Shown: positions 33,134 to 45,920, counted from the stretch's first letter. The stretch: DNA of 64,000 bases from Helichrysum umbraculigerum (GCA_949592205.1 CATIUR010000001.1:42859001-42923000), one strand, 5' to 3'. Made by a program: numbers and translations. The notes: generated by a model not told the origin, from the letters alone.

Positions 33134-34964
33134 ATAGGTTTGGGTGAATTGGACATTAATAAGTGTTCAATCCCAAATCTGAACTTGAGTTAAGTCAAAC
33201 ATTCCAGGGTGTGGGATTTGGTTATTGTATGAGAATTAGTTAGTGTTATGTGCTAATGCTTAACAACTTGTGAGATGTTGTTTTAAGATACAGAGTTGGC
33301 AGGACATGAGTACTGACTAGTACTCTCAGCAATATTGTTGGTTGAAGAGAACCAGGTAATCCATGATAAGCTTTCTTGGATTTACTTTAACTTGAACTGT
33401 TTACTTTGCTATGATGCTTAATAGTAAAATTGATTTGAGTCAGACTGATATGATTCCCCAGTTATGAGTCATAATTGATTGAACATGTTGAGTTAGTAAT
33501 AAAGATACTAAATGAGATGTTTAGCGTCCTGATTAGTTCTGAATGAACTTGAAATGCAGACTATGTGTTGAATTAAGTAGACAAAGTGTTGATTAGAGAT
33601 TAACAGTGGTACTGTTTGCACTTAAAGGAAATTCGTAGTATGATTCTGGTATGTTAAATGCAAGGTGGTTATAAACCTTTGCTAATGAATCATATGGTAG
33701 TTGATTAAGGGATAATTGCTTCCCTGATAAATATGTGGTTAGAAAATATGTTTTGACTACGGTCAAACAGGTGAACTAAACAAATGTGTATATGTTTATG
33801 AAATACACAGATCCTAATATGTGTTTGGGAATTATTTAGCTATTAAGCTATTTGAGTAAATAAAGAAAATTACAGTGAAGAATGTGAGTATATTCTTGAA
33901 ATAGGCAGACTGTAATGTTGTTTCTTTAATTGATTGAAAAGTAATATGTTTTCTTGGATAAATGAAAACTTGTAAATAACATGTAAACGTCGGAATAATG
34001 ATGTAAGTAATGACATGAATTAAAGGTCATTGAAATGTGAATAGTTGCTATGTGACTTGAGGCATGAGGTAATGCCAAGTAATATGATAAAGTACTTATT
34101 ACCTGATATGGTAGTTTGTATTGACTGTTGATAATTAATTATATGTGTTTCGTATTACACGTAAAAGTTGTGGCAGTAGTGTTTGATAATATATCATAAG
34201 TGGAAATTATGATGGTAGATTAAAAGTGGTTAGTTGTTATGGGAATAGCTGTAAAGAGAAATACTTAAGGTATGTGGTTAATAGATTATGTGGAATTACC
34301 TGCTCCTAGAAAACGAAGGGTTTTGGAGCAATTTAATTTAGTAGATATTATAATCAATCAACTGTTATTGAATACGTGTTTGGAATTACACGTGATATTA
34401 TTAGGTCATTAATAATTGACATTGTGTTATGTGTTGAAAATATGATTGTAGGTTACCATGTGTTTAAAGTTGAAGATAAATTGAAATACTGACATAGGTC
34501 AGTTGTTGAATTGAAATTCTATGTGAATAAATACATACTAAAAGATGTTATATGTATATGTGAAATAACATGATATGGCAAGATGATTTAAGTATGTGTC
34601 TGTTGTTGAGAAATTTTAATTATGTTCAAATTGTTTTGAACTACAGTGTTATGTGATATAGGTTAAGTGAAGAGAAATCACATTGATGATTTATGATATG
34701 AAGTAGCCTGAGAAGGAAGTGTGAATAACATAATCGAGCAACGCCTGATCACCGTTGTTACATTATGCTGTATCACATGAACTTGTTGAGGTTACCAAGT
34801 ATCAAAAGAGATTTTATGTGATTGTGAGAATTTGAGTATGACATTGTGTTAAATTACTCAATTGTGGTTTTTAATGTGAAGGAAATTAATTAGTAGTGCG
34901 GTGCTAACCAATAAACTTAAAAAATTGCAAGATGTATGATAATTGCAATTGTTAAAAGTTATGT

Positions 34965-35012
<48 letters not shown>

Positions 35013-35239
35013 CAAGTTGATTTGTCGAGAAGGTGGTTATTTAATTAATGGATTGGAGTTTCCGTTAATGGGTTATATAGTGTCCTAAAGGATCATTATT
35101 ATGTGTATGGCTTGTATTAAGCCAAGATTGAAGTACGTTAACTTTGTCATTGTTTAGAAACCATTAGTATTGTTGAATACATTGATAAAAGATTATGTTT
35201 GAACTTAAACATAGAATATAGAATGTTAACATGATGATA
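33134..35239 (+). mobile_element. Non-coding internal region of an LTR element (LARD-like)
   Basis: 2.1 kb after the primer site with no frame above about 60 codons and no gag, protease or pol similarity that I can see. It contains an (AT)n tract. It would depend entirely on proteins from other gypsy elements. Confidence 0.6.
34966..35011. repeat. (AT)n microsatellite
   Basis: About 45 bases of alternating AT within the non-coding element. Confidence 0.9.
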
Positions 35240-37149
35240 TGTGACACCCCGCAAATTTGGGTACAATTAAGAACAGCAAATACATGCGTTTTACGCTAAT
35301 TTTCTGACCAAAGTTTAAACAAAACTTTCCTTGTGAAATAAACCTAGCAAGCCCAACTCTTTTAAACAAAAAGTATTACGTATTTCGTAATTAACTAAAT
35401 TACGTACAAACTTATCGGGACGAACTCGACAAACTAAATACAATGAAGTTGGTGATACAAAAATAATTAATAAATCGAAAATTATTAATTACGATTACTA
35501 TTATAATTATATTATTGAAATAATATAATATATTATACGTTTATTATTTAACGTATTGGACACAGTACAAATGTCCAAAAAGTATCTCAAAATACTTTTG
35601 AACAAATTTTATTGGAAACTATTATATAAAATAGTTGGAACAAAAGTTGTTTGGGAACTTTTAGACGACTATTTAGGGCACGTTATACACGAACAGAAAC
35701 AATTATAAAACGTGCCTAAAAGTCAAAAATAACAAAAGTGTTATTTTTTCCATTCCTGTTTTAGTATTTGGAACATTACCTCAAAATATGAAATCATAAT
35801 TTAACTGAAATTTGGCACCCAATTGGATGCGCGCAGTAAAATGGACAAATTGTACAACTGTCAAAAATAATGAGAATATCAATATTCTAATTTTAGGTTA
35901 TGAACCAGGAGAACATCTACAAAATAAAAATATAAAAATGTTATATTTTATATTGTACTAATTATACCCGTACCCGAAATTAACGGGGCAAAAATTACCA
36001 CCTAACTCAATAATTGAGAGGCAGTCGACTGGGAACTCCATACTCTTGGTTTTAAAAATTGATATAACCTTTTTCTCCCTCACAGATGACAAACACACAC
36101 ACAATTAAGCTACCAAACTTCAATAATTTGAGCTACTCTTTCTCCTTCTCTTGAGCAACTCTCGGCAGCAACAGCACGAGGCAGAAGGGAACCAACAACA
36201 AGATCATCATCTTCTCCACCTTCAAACTTGATCACCATTCACAAACAACCAACACTACTACAATATGTCATCATCATCTCACGGTTCTTCATCATCAACA
36301 TTAAAATCTAAGACTTTGAGGGATGCAATTGGACTACATATTGCTATTGACTAGCTATTGCTGATCGCTACCAGTGAGTTCACAGCCCCACCTTTTACTT
36401 GGTTTACTGCTTTTAAAACTTGGGGTGAAAAACATAGCTAAGGGTTTTGCTATAACATGCAATCACTGTTCAAAATTGTGTTGATGCTTATGTGCTACTA
36501 AATTGTTTTGGTGCTTATGTGCTACTAAATTGTTTTGGTGCTTATGTGCTACTGATTATATGAATGATTTCATTATATGATTGAGGACTATATGTGAATA
36601 CTTGTATGCTTTTATACGAACAACCCATAGGGTATTACTTCCCTACAAACTATTGTGAATGGCTTCATTTGAATTACTTGTTAACATTTTACAAATGAAT
36701 ATGGTTTAACAAACCATACTTATAAAAACCTGTGAATTCACTCAACATTTTTGTTGACGATTTTAATATGTTTTTCAGGTAACTAGCAGCGCATATAAGA
36801 CTGCACGCATATGGAGTTAGGCGACTCACAACTAATTAGGATGCCATATTTTGGGACACTAAAGATTTCTTTGTTTAATTGATTTACATTAATCATGTTC
36901 ACGAAATGTTACTTCGAAAACTATCTAGTTTGTAAAAGATGGTATTTTCTTATACTATTCTACAATGGTTTCAAGTTGTAGTTCTTTTATTACAAGCAAA
37001 ATTCATAAATGGCATCTTAATTTACTGTTCAGCAATAATCATAAGCTCTGATCTGGCATGATGTTCAACGTTCACGTCAGCACCCCGCTTACTCTAATGC
37101 TTCCGCTAATCGCGCGTTGACCGCGCTGACCGAAATTGGGGGTGTCATA
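35240..37149 (+). mobile_element. Probable solo gypsy LTR inserted in the non-coding element
   Basis: About 1.9 kb with near-matching ends: TGTGACACCCCGCAAATT at the start and GGGGGTGTCATA at the end (inner 9-bp inverted repeat TGACACCCC/GGGGTGTCA). It contains gypsy-LTR landmarks such as CAGTGAGTTCACAGCCCCAC (36371). No clean target duplication is visible, so the ends have decayed or the insertion is rearranged. Confidence 0.6.
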
Positions 37150-38767
37150 ATTGGGTATTTGAAAATAATTGGAGAAAAGAGTTAAATGGGTAACTGTGAA
37201 TAAATTATTAGTTGTTTTAAACTAATAAAGCTCTAAGAATAATAAAAGTAATTGTTTTGCAAATGGTTTTCGGGTTCCAGACAATAGATAATAAAGGGAT
37301 CTAAATTATTACCTACATATATATATATGGAACACGTGCATATACTCTAGCACTTTCTCAAATTCTTTAGAAACTCGAAATAGAAAGAATTGTGGGTCGC
37401 AGGAGAACAAGCAATCTTATTTTAATTCAATTTCAAAATCAATCATTGATTTAACCCATGTTACTAATTCATCATGTTCACCTTCTACCCAACCCACTAG
37501 TAAGTATGCTTTATTTTTATTGATTTATTTATGGGTTTGATGTTAGTGAAAATTGTTGTGGATAATGGATTATATGAAATTAGTTTAGAAGGTGATGATA
37601 ACTTGATGTAATTAATCTTTTAGTGAAAACGTAAAACTGAGTTTGGGATTATTATGTATAGTTTAATATTACGAATTGAAGTTTTATAGATGTATAAACT
37701 AGTATGATTATTTGACTTTATTAGAGTACAATTAATAGTGTCATTTAAGTATTTATTGGTTTATATGATATAATCTTTAAATGGTATAATAGATATATTT
37801 GAGTTATGTTATATGCATATTGAGACAATTTACTGACTTGTATTATTGTGTGGTAATTTCAGACAAGCAGAAGGAAACTCAGTGATATAATACTACTGAG
37901 TTCAGAGACTGGGCATTTTAGTGCGTGGATCTGTAATCCTCAGTATGATTTAGTTGTAACAGGTTTGGTTACAACGGGTAACGTATTATTACTGTTTTAG
38001 TTTTGCCATGATGATTATGGTTGTTAGTAATAATACTATTGATAGACTGTTTAGTCTGGCATGATAGATATTTGAATTTGTGATCACTTGATATATTTGG
38101 CCTTCGGGCATCGGTTGTTATTGAGGCCAGCATTGGGCTGGGCTTGGGTTCGCTATTGTTTGGATAACACAGGGTCTTAGTACAAGTATTATTGTCGTAG
38201 CCTGTGTTGTTTGGGTTAATAGCACCAAGTAGTCGGTTAAACCTCTGTATGGGCCTGCAGTTGGTTAAGAAGTGTTCTTGGCTGAAGGTTTCCCCAAGAA
38301 TCACCGGTCCTCATTGTATTGAGATGTTATCCTCATTGATATTATGTTTGAAATGTTGGTTTTCTTAGCTGAAGGTTTCCCCAAGAACCATCGATCTATT
38401 TTGATGTTTTTTTGTTTACGATTATTTGCTGTAAACAAGGTTGTTATGCTAAGTTAGACTGTTGATTAGATGTTCACTCACTTAGCTTTGAGCTAACCCC
38501 ACCACCCCTCTTCTTGCAGGTTATGGTTTTGATATAACGGGTTAGCAAGAAGTTAGTTTGGGACGGAATGTTTGACCAGGTGATTACTCTGATATCTGTT
38601 TTGAATAAATCAGTGTTGTATTTTGAATTACATAACACCCAAACAGATAAGCAATAATTTGTATATGGTTTAAAACAGGTTAATTTTATATGTATATCAT
38701 ATATAATGTATGTTTTGGACTATGCTTCCGATATAAAATAATGTTATGAACTGAGGGGTGTTATAAG
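37150..38767 (+). mobile_element. 3' LTR of the non-coding LTR element
   Basis: 37857-38767 is the near-identical partner of 32208-33118. 37150-37856 is the upstream LTR part missing from the 5' copy; its motif CGGGTTCCAGACAATAG also appears in the inverted LTR at 5062-6618. It ends GAGGGGTGTTATA, then joins an Athila-like LTR fragment. Confidence 0.7.
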
Positions 38768-39186
38768 TGCTTACTCCACTAATACTTGAAATGAACGAAA
38801 TACAAATCCTTTAAGACCAGTTTATAACTCACACATCATCCCAGTTAAGAAGGCTACCGAAGTCATAGCAAACACCTCCTCTAGATTATCTGCTAACTAC
38901 CTATATTTTATTTTCGCTTTATTTAAATTTTCTACCTAAGTATAACAAAAACCTCCAACTATCTTTTAAAACCATTACTAGTTTGATAGATCGTCTCCTA
39001 CGTCCAAGATCCATAATACACTGATTCAGAGAACGACCCTAGGTCATACTTATCACTGTACATCCATAGTGATTGAGTATACTTAGGCCCCGCAAATACA
39101 AATTTTAAAACCCACTGGTGGTCGTGCTCGGAGGAAGGCCCGCAACGACGCGAGTTAGATCGCAACCGACCTCTCTGCGCCCATCA
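38768..39186 (+). mobile_element. 3' end of an Athila-like 5' LTR (truncated)
   Basis: About 420 bp colinear with 4630-4990 (CATCATCCCAG, GAAGGCTACCGAAGTCATAG). It ends CCCATCA, followed within seven bases by a tRNA-Asp primer site. The first 2 kb of this LTR are missing at the junction with the non-coding element. Confidence 0.8.
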
Positions 39187-39192
39187 AGTTTT

Positions 39193-39210
39193 TGGCGCCG
39201 ATGCCGGGGA
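39193..39210 (+). promoter_or_regulatory. Primer-binding site (tRNA-Asp), Athila type
   Basis: TGGCGCCGATGCCGGGGA, one mismatch from the complement of the 3' end of plant tRNA-Asp. Together with the 3'-end architecture this is a hallmark of Athila/Tat elements and separates this family from the iMet-primed gypsy elements in the window. Confidence 0.88.
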
Positions 39211-39422
39211 ATCAGCCGTAAGATCTGAAGACGTTCTAGACGAACTTTTCTCTCTAGTAAATATCCGTAGTTTAGTTTTATTTTCTTTGTTCAGACGAAA
39301 ATTCCTCACACAACACACAACGATATTCGACCAGATCATCCGGATCTGAACCTCTCATTTTCGTACCCAATCCTGAGTCGATTATCCGTACTATCTGCAA
39401 AGAAAAACGCACTCGACAACCG

Positions 39423-41687
39423 ATGGCGGCACGTGTCACGCTCGCCGACAGTACCAAACCATCAATCGAAGGACGAGGTGGACCCATCAACTATCCAGTT
39501 GTCGACGGGGTGTCTTTCGAACTTAAACATCACATCGTTCAGCTAATCAAGGAATTCTGCCAATTCCATGGTCTACCCAACGATGATCCCAACGCCCACA
39601 TAAACCGATTCATTCAAACAACCAACTCTTACAAGCAGAATGGGGTTGATCAGGACATAGTCCGCCTATACCTATTTCCCTATTCACTTACTCACCATGC
39701 TTTGACTTGGTTTGAGGGATTAGAGATTGGCTCTATCTCCTCTTGGACGGAAATGGCTACAAAGTTCCTAACAAAGTACTTTCCTCCGGCCAAACAAACC
39801 AAATGCAAGAATGACATCATGAACTTTCACCAAGCTCATGATGAATCTATCTATACAGCATGGGAGAGATATAAGAGTCTCCTAAACAAATGTCCTAACC
39901 ACTTGATAGAGAAAACCAGCCAGCTGTGCACGTTTTACAACGGTCTTGCGCCAAACCATCGCATCACCCTCGACGCTGCTGCTCAAGGTAACTTCATGCA
40001 GTTAACTGATGAAGAGGCGTGGAACCTGATCGAGAATATGACGATGCACCATCACGATTGAAACTCTGGTGAGCATTCCTCATCATCGGCACCGCTTGCA
40101 ACTCCAAACCCGTTCCAGGCTGAAGCTATCAAATCCCTGACAGAGAAGATCGAAACCCTGACGAAGCAGATCGGCGAAATGAAGAAACCATCCCAGCACG
40201 TCCATCAAGTTCAGGAATGCCAGAACTGTGCCAACCTTCCCACTGCTGCTTATCAGGTTGAGTACGAGGATCCTGCTGACGGTACAGTTTACTATGCTCA
40301 ATTTCCAGCTCGCCCTCAAAACTCGTCTGGTTTCGCTCGAACCTCTCCCCCTAGTACTAGAAACACCCAATACCCACCTAGGAACCAACCATCCTTCCAA
40401 CCTAACTACCAACCCAGGTACCCACAACAAACCCAACTCACCTATAATCAACCACTGTCATTGACTGCACCCGATGCAACTCAATCGACTGAACCAACTA
40501 AGACCCTTGTGCCCATTACTAGTACAGATGACATCCTCGCTAAATTCATCTAAGGCCAACACCAAATCAACCAAAAGACTAGTGCTAGGCAGGACCAAAC
40601 TGACCTATACCTTAGGAACCAATTGGCCGTTCTCAAAAATCTAGAGGCCCAAATTGGACAACTAGCCCAACGTCTTGACTCTAGGCCTCTGGGTAATCTT
40701 CCTAGTAACATGGTACAAAACCCCCATGTAGAAGAGGCTAAACAGATGAGTACTACAGACAAGAAGGAGGCACCAAGCCAACCTTCCACTACTTCTCCTG
40801 TCCCACCGACAGTCGAGACCACGTCTGTCCCTACACCTTAAAGGGAAGTACGAATCCCGTTTCCAGGCCGTCTTAGGAAAGCCTACAAGGCTAACACCTT
40901 CCGACTCGATGGAAAGTTCATGGACACCGTATCCAGAACCCCTTCCAGTTCAAAATACATCCTTAAACTCCTGTCGACCAAGGACAAGGTACCCGAAGTA
41001 CCCAATGTCCCACTGAACGCGGAATGTTCAGCAATCATTAAGAACTCTTTACTTGAGAAATTAGGAGATATCGGACGTTTCACACTTCCTTGTTCGATCT
41101 ATCACTCAGGCATGATACACTCTCTAGCCGATCTAGGAGCCAGTATCAATCTAATGCCTTATTCACTTTACACCAGACTGGAATTAGGACCCCTTAAGCC
41201 TACCAAAATGAGCGTCCAGCTAGCTGACCAATCCATTAGACACCCTAAGGGAATAGCTGAGAATGTCATGGTTAAGGTAGATAAGTTCCTATATCCCACA
41301 GACTTTGTAGTGATGGACATTCAGGAGGACGTGCATATCCCTATCATCTTAGGAAGACCATTCTTGAACACCGCACATACTATCATTGATGTTTATTCAC
41401 AGACTATCAGCTTTAGATCTCATGGAGAGACTATCACCTTCAAGGTTGATCAGACTGACCAGGCTTTGATAGAGCATGCAGAGATATGTATGATTTCTAC
41501 AGGCAGAGTTACTTCGGATGATGATTCTAAACCAGACACACGGATGTCTGACGAGCCCATCACAATTACTTCTGACACTGTGGAAGAAGAAATGGAAGAA
41601 GAGGAAGAGACTGAAGAAGACGAAATAGAAGAAGAAGAGGAGGACAAGTGTTATCGTTTCACTAACACATGTGTTAGCGACCGCTAA
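39423..41687 (+). pseudogene. Athila-like gag-protease frame with three in-frame stops
   Basis: A single frame of 755 codons broken by TGA (40059), TAA (40551) and TAA (40839). Residues 1-212 are an Athila gag (LIKEFCQFHGLPNDDPNAHI, ALTWFEGLEIGSISSWTEMA, FLTKYFPPAKQTK). A Gln/Pro-rich linker with a coiled segment follows (TEKIETLTKQIGEM; LKNLEAQIGQLAQRL). The aspartic protease at about 41030-41450 has intact DLGASINLMPYS and ILGRPFLNTAHTIIDV. A Glu-rich domain begins as in element 2 but is cut at about 41655 by the palindrome field, so the unknown ORF of element 2 has no counterpart here. The first two stops look like single transitions of TGG and CAA codons. Not functional. Confidence 0.85.
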
Positions 41688-42848
41688 GACATGTGTTAAA
41701 GATCGCTAACACATGTATTACCAATCATACACAATGCAATTTTTGCAATTCATAGCAGAAACAAGTACTACTTCTCGCATATGAATAATAACAAAATTGT
41801 GTTAATGATACTAAAAAAAATAAAAAGATAGTTATCTAGTAATCATGTTAAAATTTAATTGAACGTTAAGCAATTGGTCTAAAGTTTCAAGTTATATAAT
41901 CTAAAATCACTTTCCACTTTGCATCTGTTCTTCTGCTATCTTCCTAGCCTCTGCTTCTGATTTTTCCCTCTCCTTTGCTTCTGCTTTTGCCTTAGCCTCT
42001 GCCTTCTTTCTGTCACACGACCGACTATTATCACCTGCTTTTCTCTTTCTCCACACTTTCCACATTTAAAGTGACCGGTACGCATATTGAAGGTTATCAA
42101 AAACTTGTCCAACATATGGCTTTACATCTTCCGGCACTTCAGGTATCCATAGTGTAGTCCCATCCGGTGTTTCAATCTCATTTGAAATGCACATCATGAT
42201 TTTTGGTGTAGCCATTGATCCTGTAAAAGATTTTGCAGAAATATAAGATTCTTTATAACCAGTAACACATGTGGTATTATATAGTGACACATGTGATATG
42301 ATACTAAAGTAACACATGTGATACTGGTTACTAACACATGTGTTATTAACAAGTACCACATTTGATAGTATCATGTGTGTTAATAATTAGTATCACATGT
42401 GTTGGTATCCAGTATCATGTGTGTTAATAATTAGTATCACATGTGTTAGTAATAACTATAAAATTTTTTAAAATGACTTGGAAAAAAGATTAAAGAACTC
42501 ATTACATGCTGCATTTACTTGATCCTTTTGCTCCACTTCGTTTGTCTTACTTTCTTCTACTACTACCATTTTAGTGTTCTGTACCATAAATGTTTTCTGG
42601 ATTATTTTAAGTATCACATGTGATACTACTAGTTACTAGTATCACCTCAAAACATATACTTCATAAACAAATTAAACTTAAAAATATTTTTAAAAGCAAC
42701 ACATGTGTTATCATGCAGTAACACATGTGTTAGCATACAGTAACACAAGTAATATTTGACACAATAACACATGTGTTAGCATAGAGTAATACATGTATTA
42801 TGACACACTAACACATTGTTTATGAAACAAGATACATTCTAACACATG
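41655..42848. repeat. Field of ACACATGTGT palindromes, left part
   Basis: A dozen or more full or degenerate copies of TAACACATGTGTTA, for example near 41663, 41703, 42311, 42330, 42437, 42607, 42700, 42718, 42760 and 42787, at irregular spacing in AT-rich DNA. They surround an internally deleted FAR1-like gene. The field resumes at 45319 after an inverted LTR. Confidence 0.8.
41907..42215 (-). pseudogene. FAR1-related (MULE-transposase family) gene, internally deleted
   Basis: Start at ATG 42215, directly behind a plausible 3' splice site (TTTTACAG|GATCAATGG). The first 47 codons (MATPKIMMCIS..., then EDVKPYVGQVFDNLQYAYR) match the N-terminus of FAR1-related/FRS proteins, just before their FAR1 zinc-finger domain. 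A stop (42066-42068) follows at once. The same frame then runs on as a basic tail VWRKRKAGDNSRSCDRKKAE, an Ala/Glu/Lys-rich helix and a terminal stop at 41907, resembling a C-terminal exon. The whole DNA-binding and MULE transposase core is missing. It fits a non-autonomous deletion derivative of a Mutator-like element or a decayed host copy. Confidence 0.6.
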
Positions 42849-45318
42849 TGACAAGGTGGGCACATCGGTCCTGCAAACAACGACGCAACACGTGAACGTG
42901 TTAGGTTTTAAATTTATATGAGCTGGGCTCAAACTATAAGTACTACCTACTTTGGGGGAGTAAGCAGTAAGTATAACTCGAGTGTCGTTCTTAAAATCGA
43001 AGCGAATGGAACTAAAAGGGACTTACCGTAAACGAGCTTTCTGATAGGATGGGTTTATAAAAGTAGGTAGGTTTTGGTTGGTAATCTAAGATAATACTAA
43101 ATAAAGCAAGAAAATAAAATAGAGAGTAGGCAACAGGTAGAGCGTGATTGCTGAAACTTCGATAATTAGGGTTTCTGGATGATATTCATTATAAAGATGA
43201 TTGGAGACTACCTTGGGCAAATCATCAGACGGACAGTCGGTGTAAACTCTAGGACCCTACATTTTAGTCTAAAAGCCTAAAAGCATATGTCAGTGAATCC
43301 TAGGTTATCCTGATGCTGATCAGAAACAGGTTGTTTAAACCCCCCCTCACTTGTCTTAAAAGACTAAGCGACCTCTACGGATGATATATCCTGGGTGTAG
43401 GCATAAGGTAACAAACTGTAATTATGTATCTGACCTTTCTTAACACCTAAATCTATCTGAGTTTATCTAGGTATGTACAAATTGTATGCTATATATGCCG
43501 AGCTGTCGGTTATGTTGAGTTAAGCGGTTTAAGCATCTTGTATTACAGCCGAATACTTGCTTTCTTTTCAGAACTCATTTATATCAGGTTTAAGCATAAT
43601 TAACTCCGTCATGAATTAGACCCTCCTTTGCTATCAGGCGTTCATCCCTAGGAATACTCACGGTGTACAGTGCAATTAGCATATCCACAGTGTTCCAGAC
43701 TCAAGGTATACTCACGGTGTACAGTGCATTTGGCATATCCACAGTGTTCCAGACTCAAGGCATACTAACGATGTAATGTACATAAAAGTAGTTCCATAGC
43801 TGTATGTTAACCTTGGTGTACTAACGGTGTACGGTGCAGCGAGCATTTTCACAGCTGTATTTTAACCTTGGTGTACTAACGGTGTACGGTGCAGCGAGCA
43901 TTTCCACAGATTTATTGTTTCTAGACCCATATTCTAAAAGGGTGACTTTTAGGTATTCCACGATGAAATAAACCTATGGCAGTTCCTTAGCTTCCACGTA
44001 TTTGTACTCCACACGAGGTGTTTCCAACGCTATACGAAGTACTGTGCCGTTTTATAGAATATTCATAGCTTCATATTGTAATATGAAATAACTATATCTA
44101 CGTAGTATTAGGGTTGATCAAATCCTATCCTAAGGCAATAGTCACCTGAAAGACTGGAAAGGGTGGAAACTTGATTAAGTCTATATTCATGTAAAACTCA
44201 ACCAGATATACAGCAAAACAATCACCAATCATAGCATGTTAAATATGAATTAAATATCATCCATAATCCTAATATCTACATTTCAACAATCACAGTATCA
44301 AACTACGTAAATAGCATGGCAATATTAGCAACACAAACAAAGATATCATGCAAACAAAACATAATAATCGTAAGTAAAGGAATAAGTAATAACCAGTATT
44401 TAAGCAGCGTAACACTGAGTAGTACAAGCCAGAGTCTTGAAAACTTCAATACAATAAAATTCCCAAGCTACAGCTATCTTCCCCACTCGAACCGTACCTA
44501 CATCTCTCTAGTTCTCTAAAGAGAGAAACTAGAGAGAGAACTAACCTAAACTATTCTAGAGAGAGAGAGAAAGTGTGTGAGAGAGAAAGTGAGAGATTTT
44601 GAAGGTGTGAGGTGTGTGAAATGAGGTAGAGGAGTGCTCTATTTTTAAGCCACCAAAGATGCAAGAGTACAAGTCCACAAGCATGCACGTACAAGCAAAC
44701 GAAGCAAAATGAGAGACCACAAGGGGAGCTGAGGCCGTGTACGGCCCTGCAGAGGCCGTGTATGGCTCTCTACAGGCCGTGTACGGCTTGTGGGAGGCCG
44801 TGTGCTAGGCCGTGTGATTTTTCGACTTTTCGCGTTGCTTCGGAAAGCCGTATCTTCTTTGTTTTACGTTCGTTTGACTTGATTCTTTTGCCTACGGTCT
44901 CGTAATTCCGTTACGCTTCTAATGATGCCAATTTGGTAGAAATTGGAGGTGTGGAGCCCAGTCGTGTCCAGAATACGTCTCGTAGTCTTCGGTTGTGCTG
45001 TTTGTTGCGTAACTCTCTCATCCTTGATCCAATCTAAGCAATCCATATATCCACGTTCTTGTAATTTTTCATGGCTACAAAATAAGACAGTTGTGAGGCC
45101 CTGGTGTGAAGTTTACAGTGGAATTAGGGTTAGGCTCAAAATGGTGCCTATTTAGGTAAGTTTTCTGCCCTTTTTGCTTGATTTTCTAAAGACTGACAAG
45201 TTTATACCTTTCTAACATAAGTTGGTAAATAATGATGATTTTAAGATGTATATATTAGAAAAGAGCTAAATATGGGACAAATAATGCATGTAAAAACGTG
45301 ACTTTTTGCCATACATCA
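42849..45318 (-). mobile_element. Athila-like LTR, inverted, probable solo LTR without visible TSD
   Basis: On the minus strand this begins TGATGTATGGCAAAAAGTCA (45318) and is colinear with the solo LTR at 26957, including U3 palindromes of GGCCGTGTACGGCC type (44735-44805), CTCTCTCT tracts (44560-44590 on the plus strand) and the TATAGCGTTGGAAACACC region (44013-44030). It ends CACCTTGTCA at 42849. Flanks are ACATG on the left and GGTAA on the right, so no direct repeat. It has diverged clearly from 26957, so it is an older copy or another subfamily. Confidence 0.8.
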
Positions 45319-45920
45319 GGTAACATGCAGTAACACATGTATTAGGATACACTAACACATATGTTAGTAACACAGAGTATCATGATCCTGCAGCCTCTCC
45401 ATTTTTCTTATGATCCTGATCATTAGCTTTAAATTCTTGTATTACAGCCATCTCATTCATACTGCACTATGATAAGTTTCGATTTTATTAGGCACCACGT
45501 TTGTTACTTAATATAAAAAATCAACAACTAACACTTGTCTTACCAGCAACAAGTTACACCGGCGACTATGACATGTGTTACCAGTTAGTAACACATGTGT
45601 CACCAGCCACTAACACATGTGTAACCAGTGACTAAGCAATGTGTTACCATTAACAGCTGGAACTTTTTTTTCAAAATCAACAGCTGTAACTTTTTTTTCA
45701 AGTCTTTTTGAGGATTTCTATCAACTAACTACGAAACATATAGACCATAGATACTGTAACACTACTACTACCACATATGTTAGTAACACATGTGTTACTT
45801 AATTTAAAAAACCAGTATCTGAAACTTTTTTTTCAAGTATTTTTGACAACTAATAACGAAACATATAAATCACAGGTATTGAAACGCTACTGGTATCACA
45901 TATCTTAGTAAAACAGACTT
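45319..45920. repeat. Field of ACACATGTGT palindromes, right part
   Basis: Further copies of TAACACATGTGTTA and degenerate forms (near 45330, 45355, 45590, 45610 and 45790), partly in units like ACTAACACATGTGTAACCAG. A repeated segment containing ACTTTTTTTTCAAG also occurs at 45662, 45688 and 45818. Confidence 0.75.

Noticed and set aside
35235..37155. Target duplication for the LTR at 35240-37149
   Set aside because: Tested ends at 35240/35242 and 37147/37149; flanking pentamers do not match in any combination.
32322..38304. The twin 111-codon minus-strand frames at 32322 and 37969 as a conserved gene
   Set aside because: Their similarity comes from lying in the two copies of one LTR; there is no recognised homology.
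7715..39210. tRNA genes at the tRNA-complementary motifs
   Set aside because: Only 12-18 bases complementary to tRNA 3' ends are present, directly after LTR ends; these are primer-binding sites.
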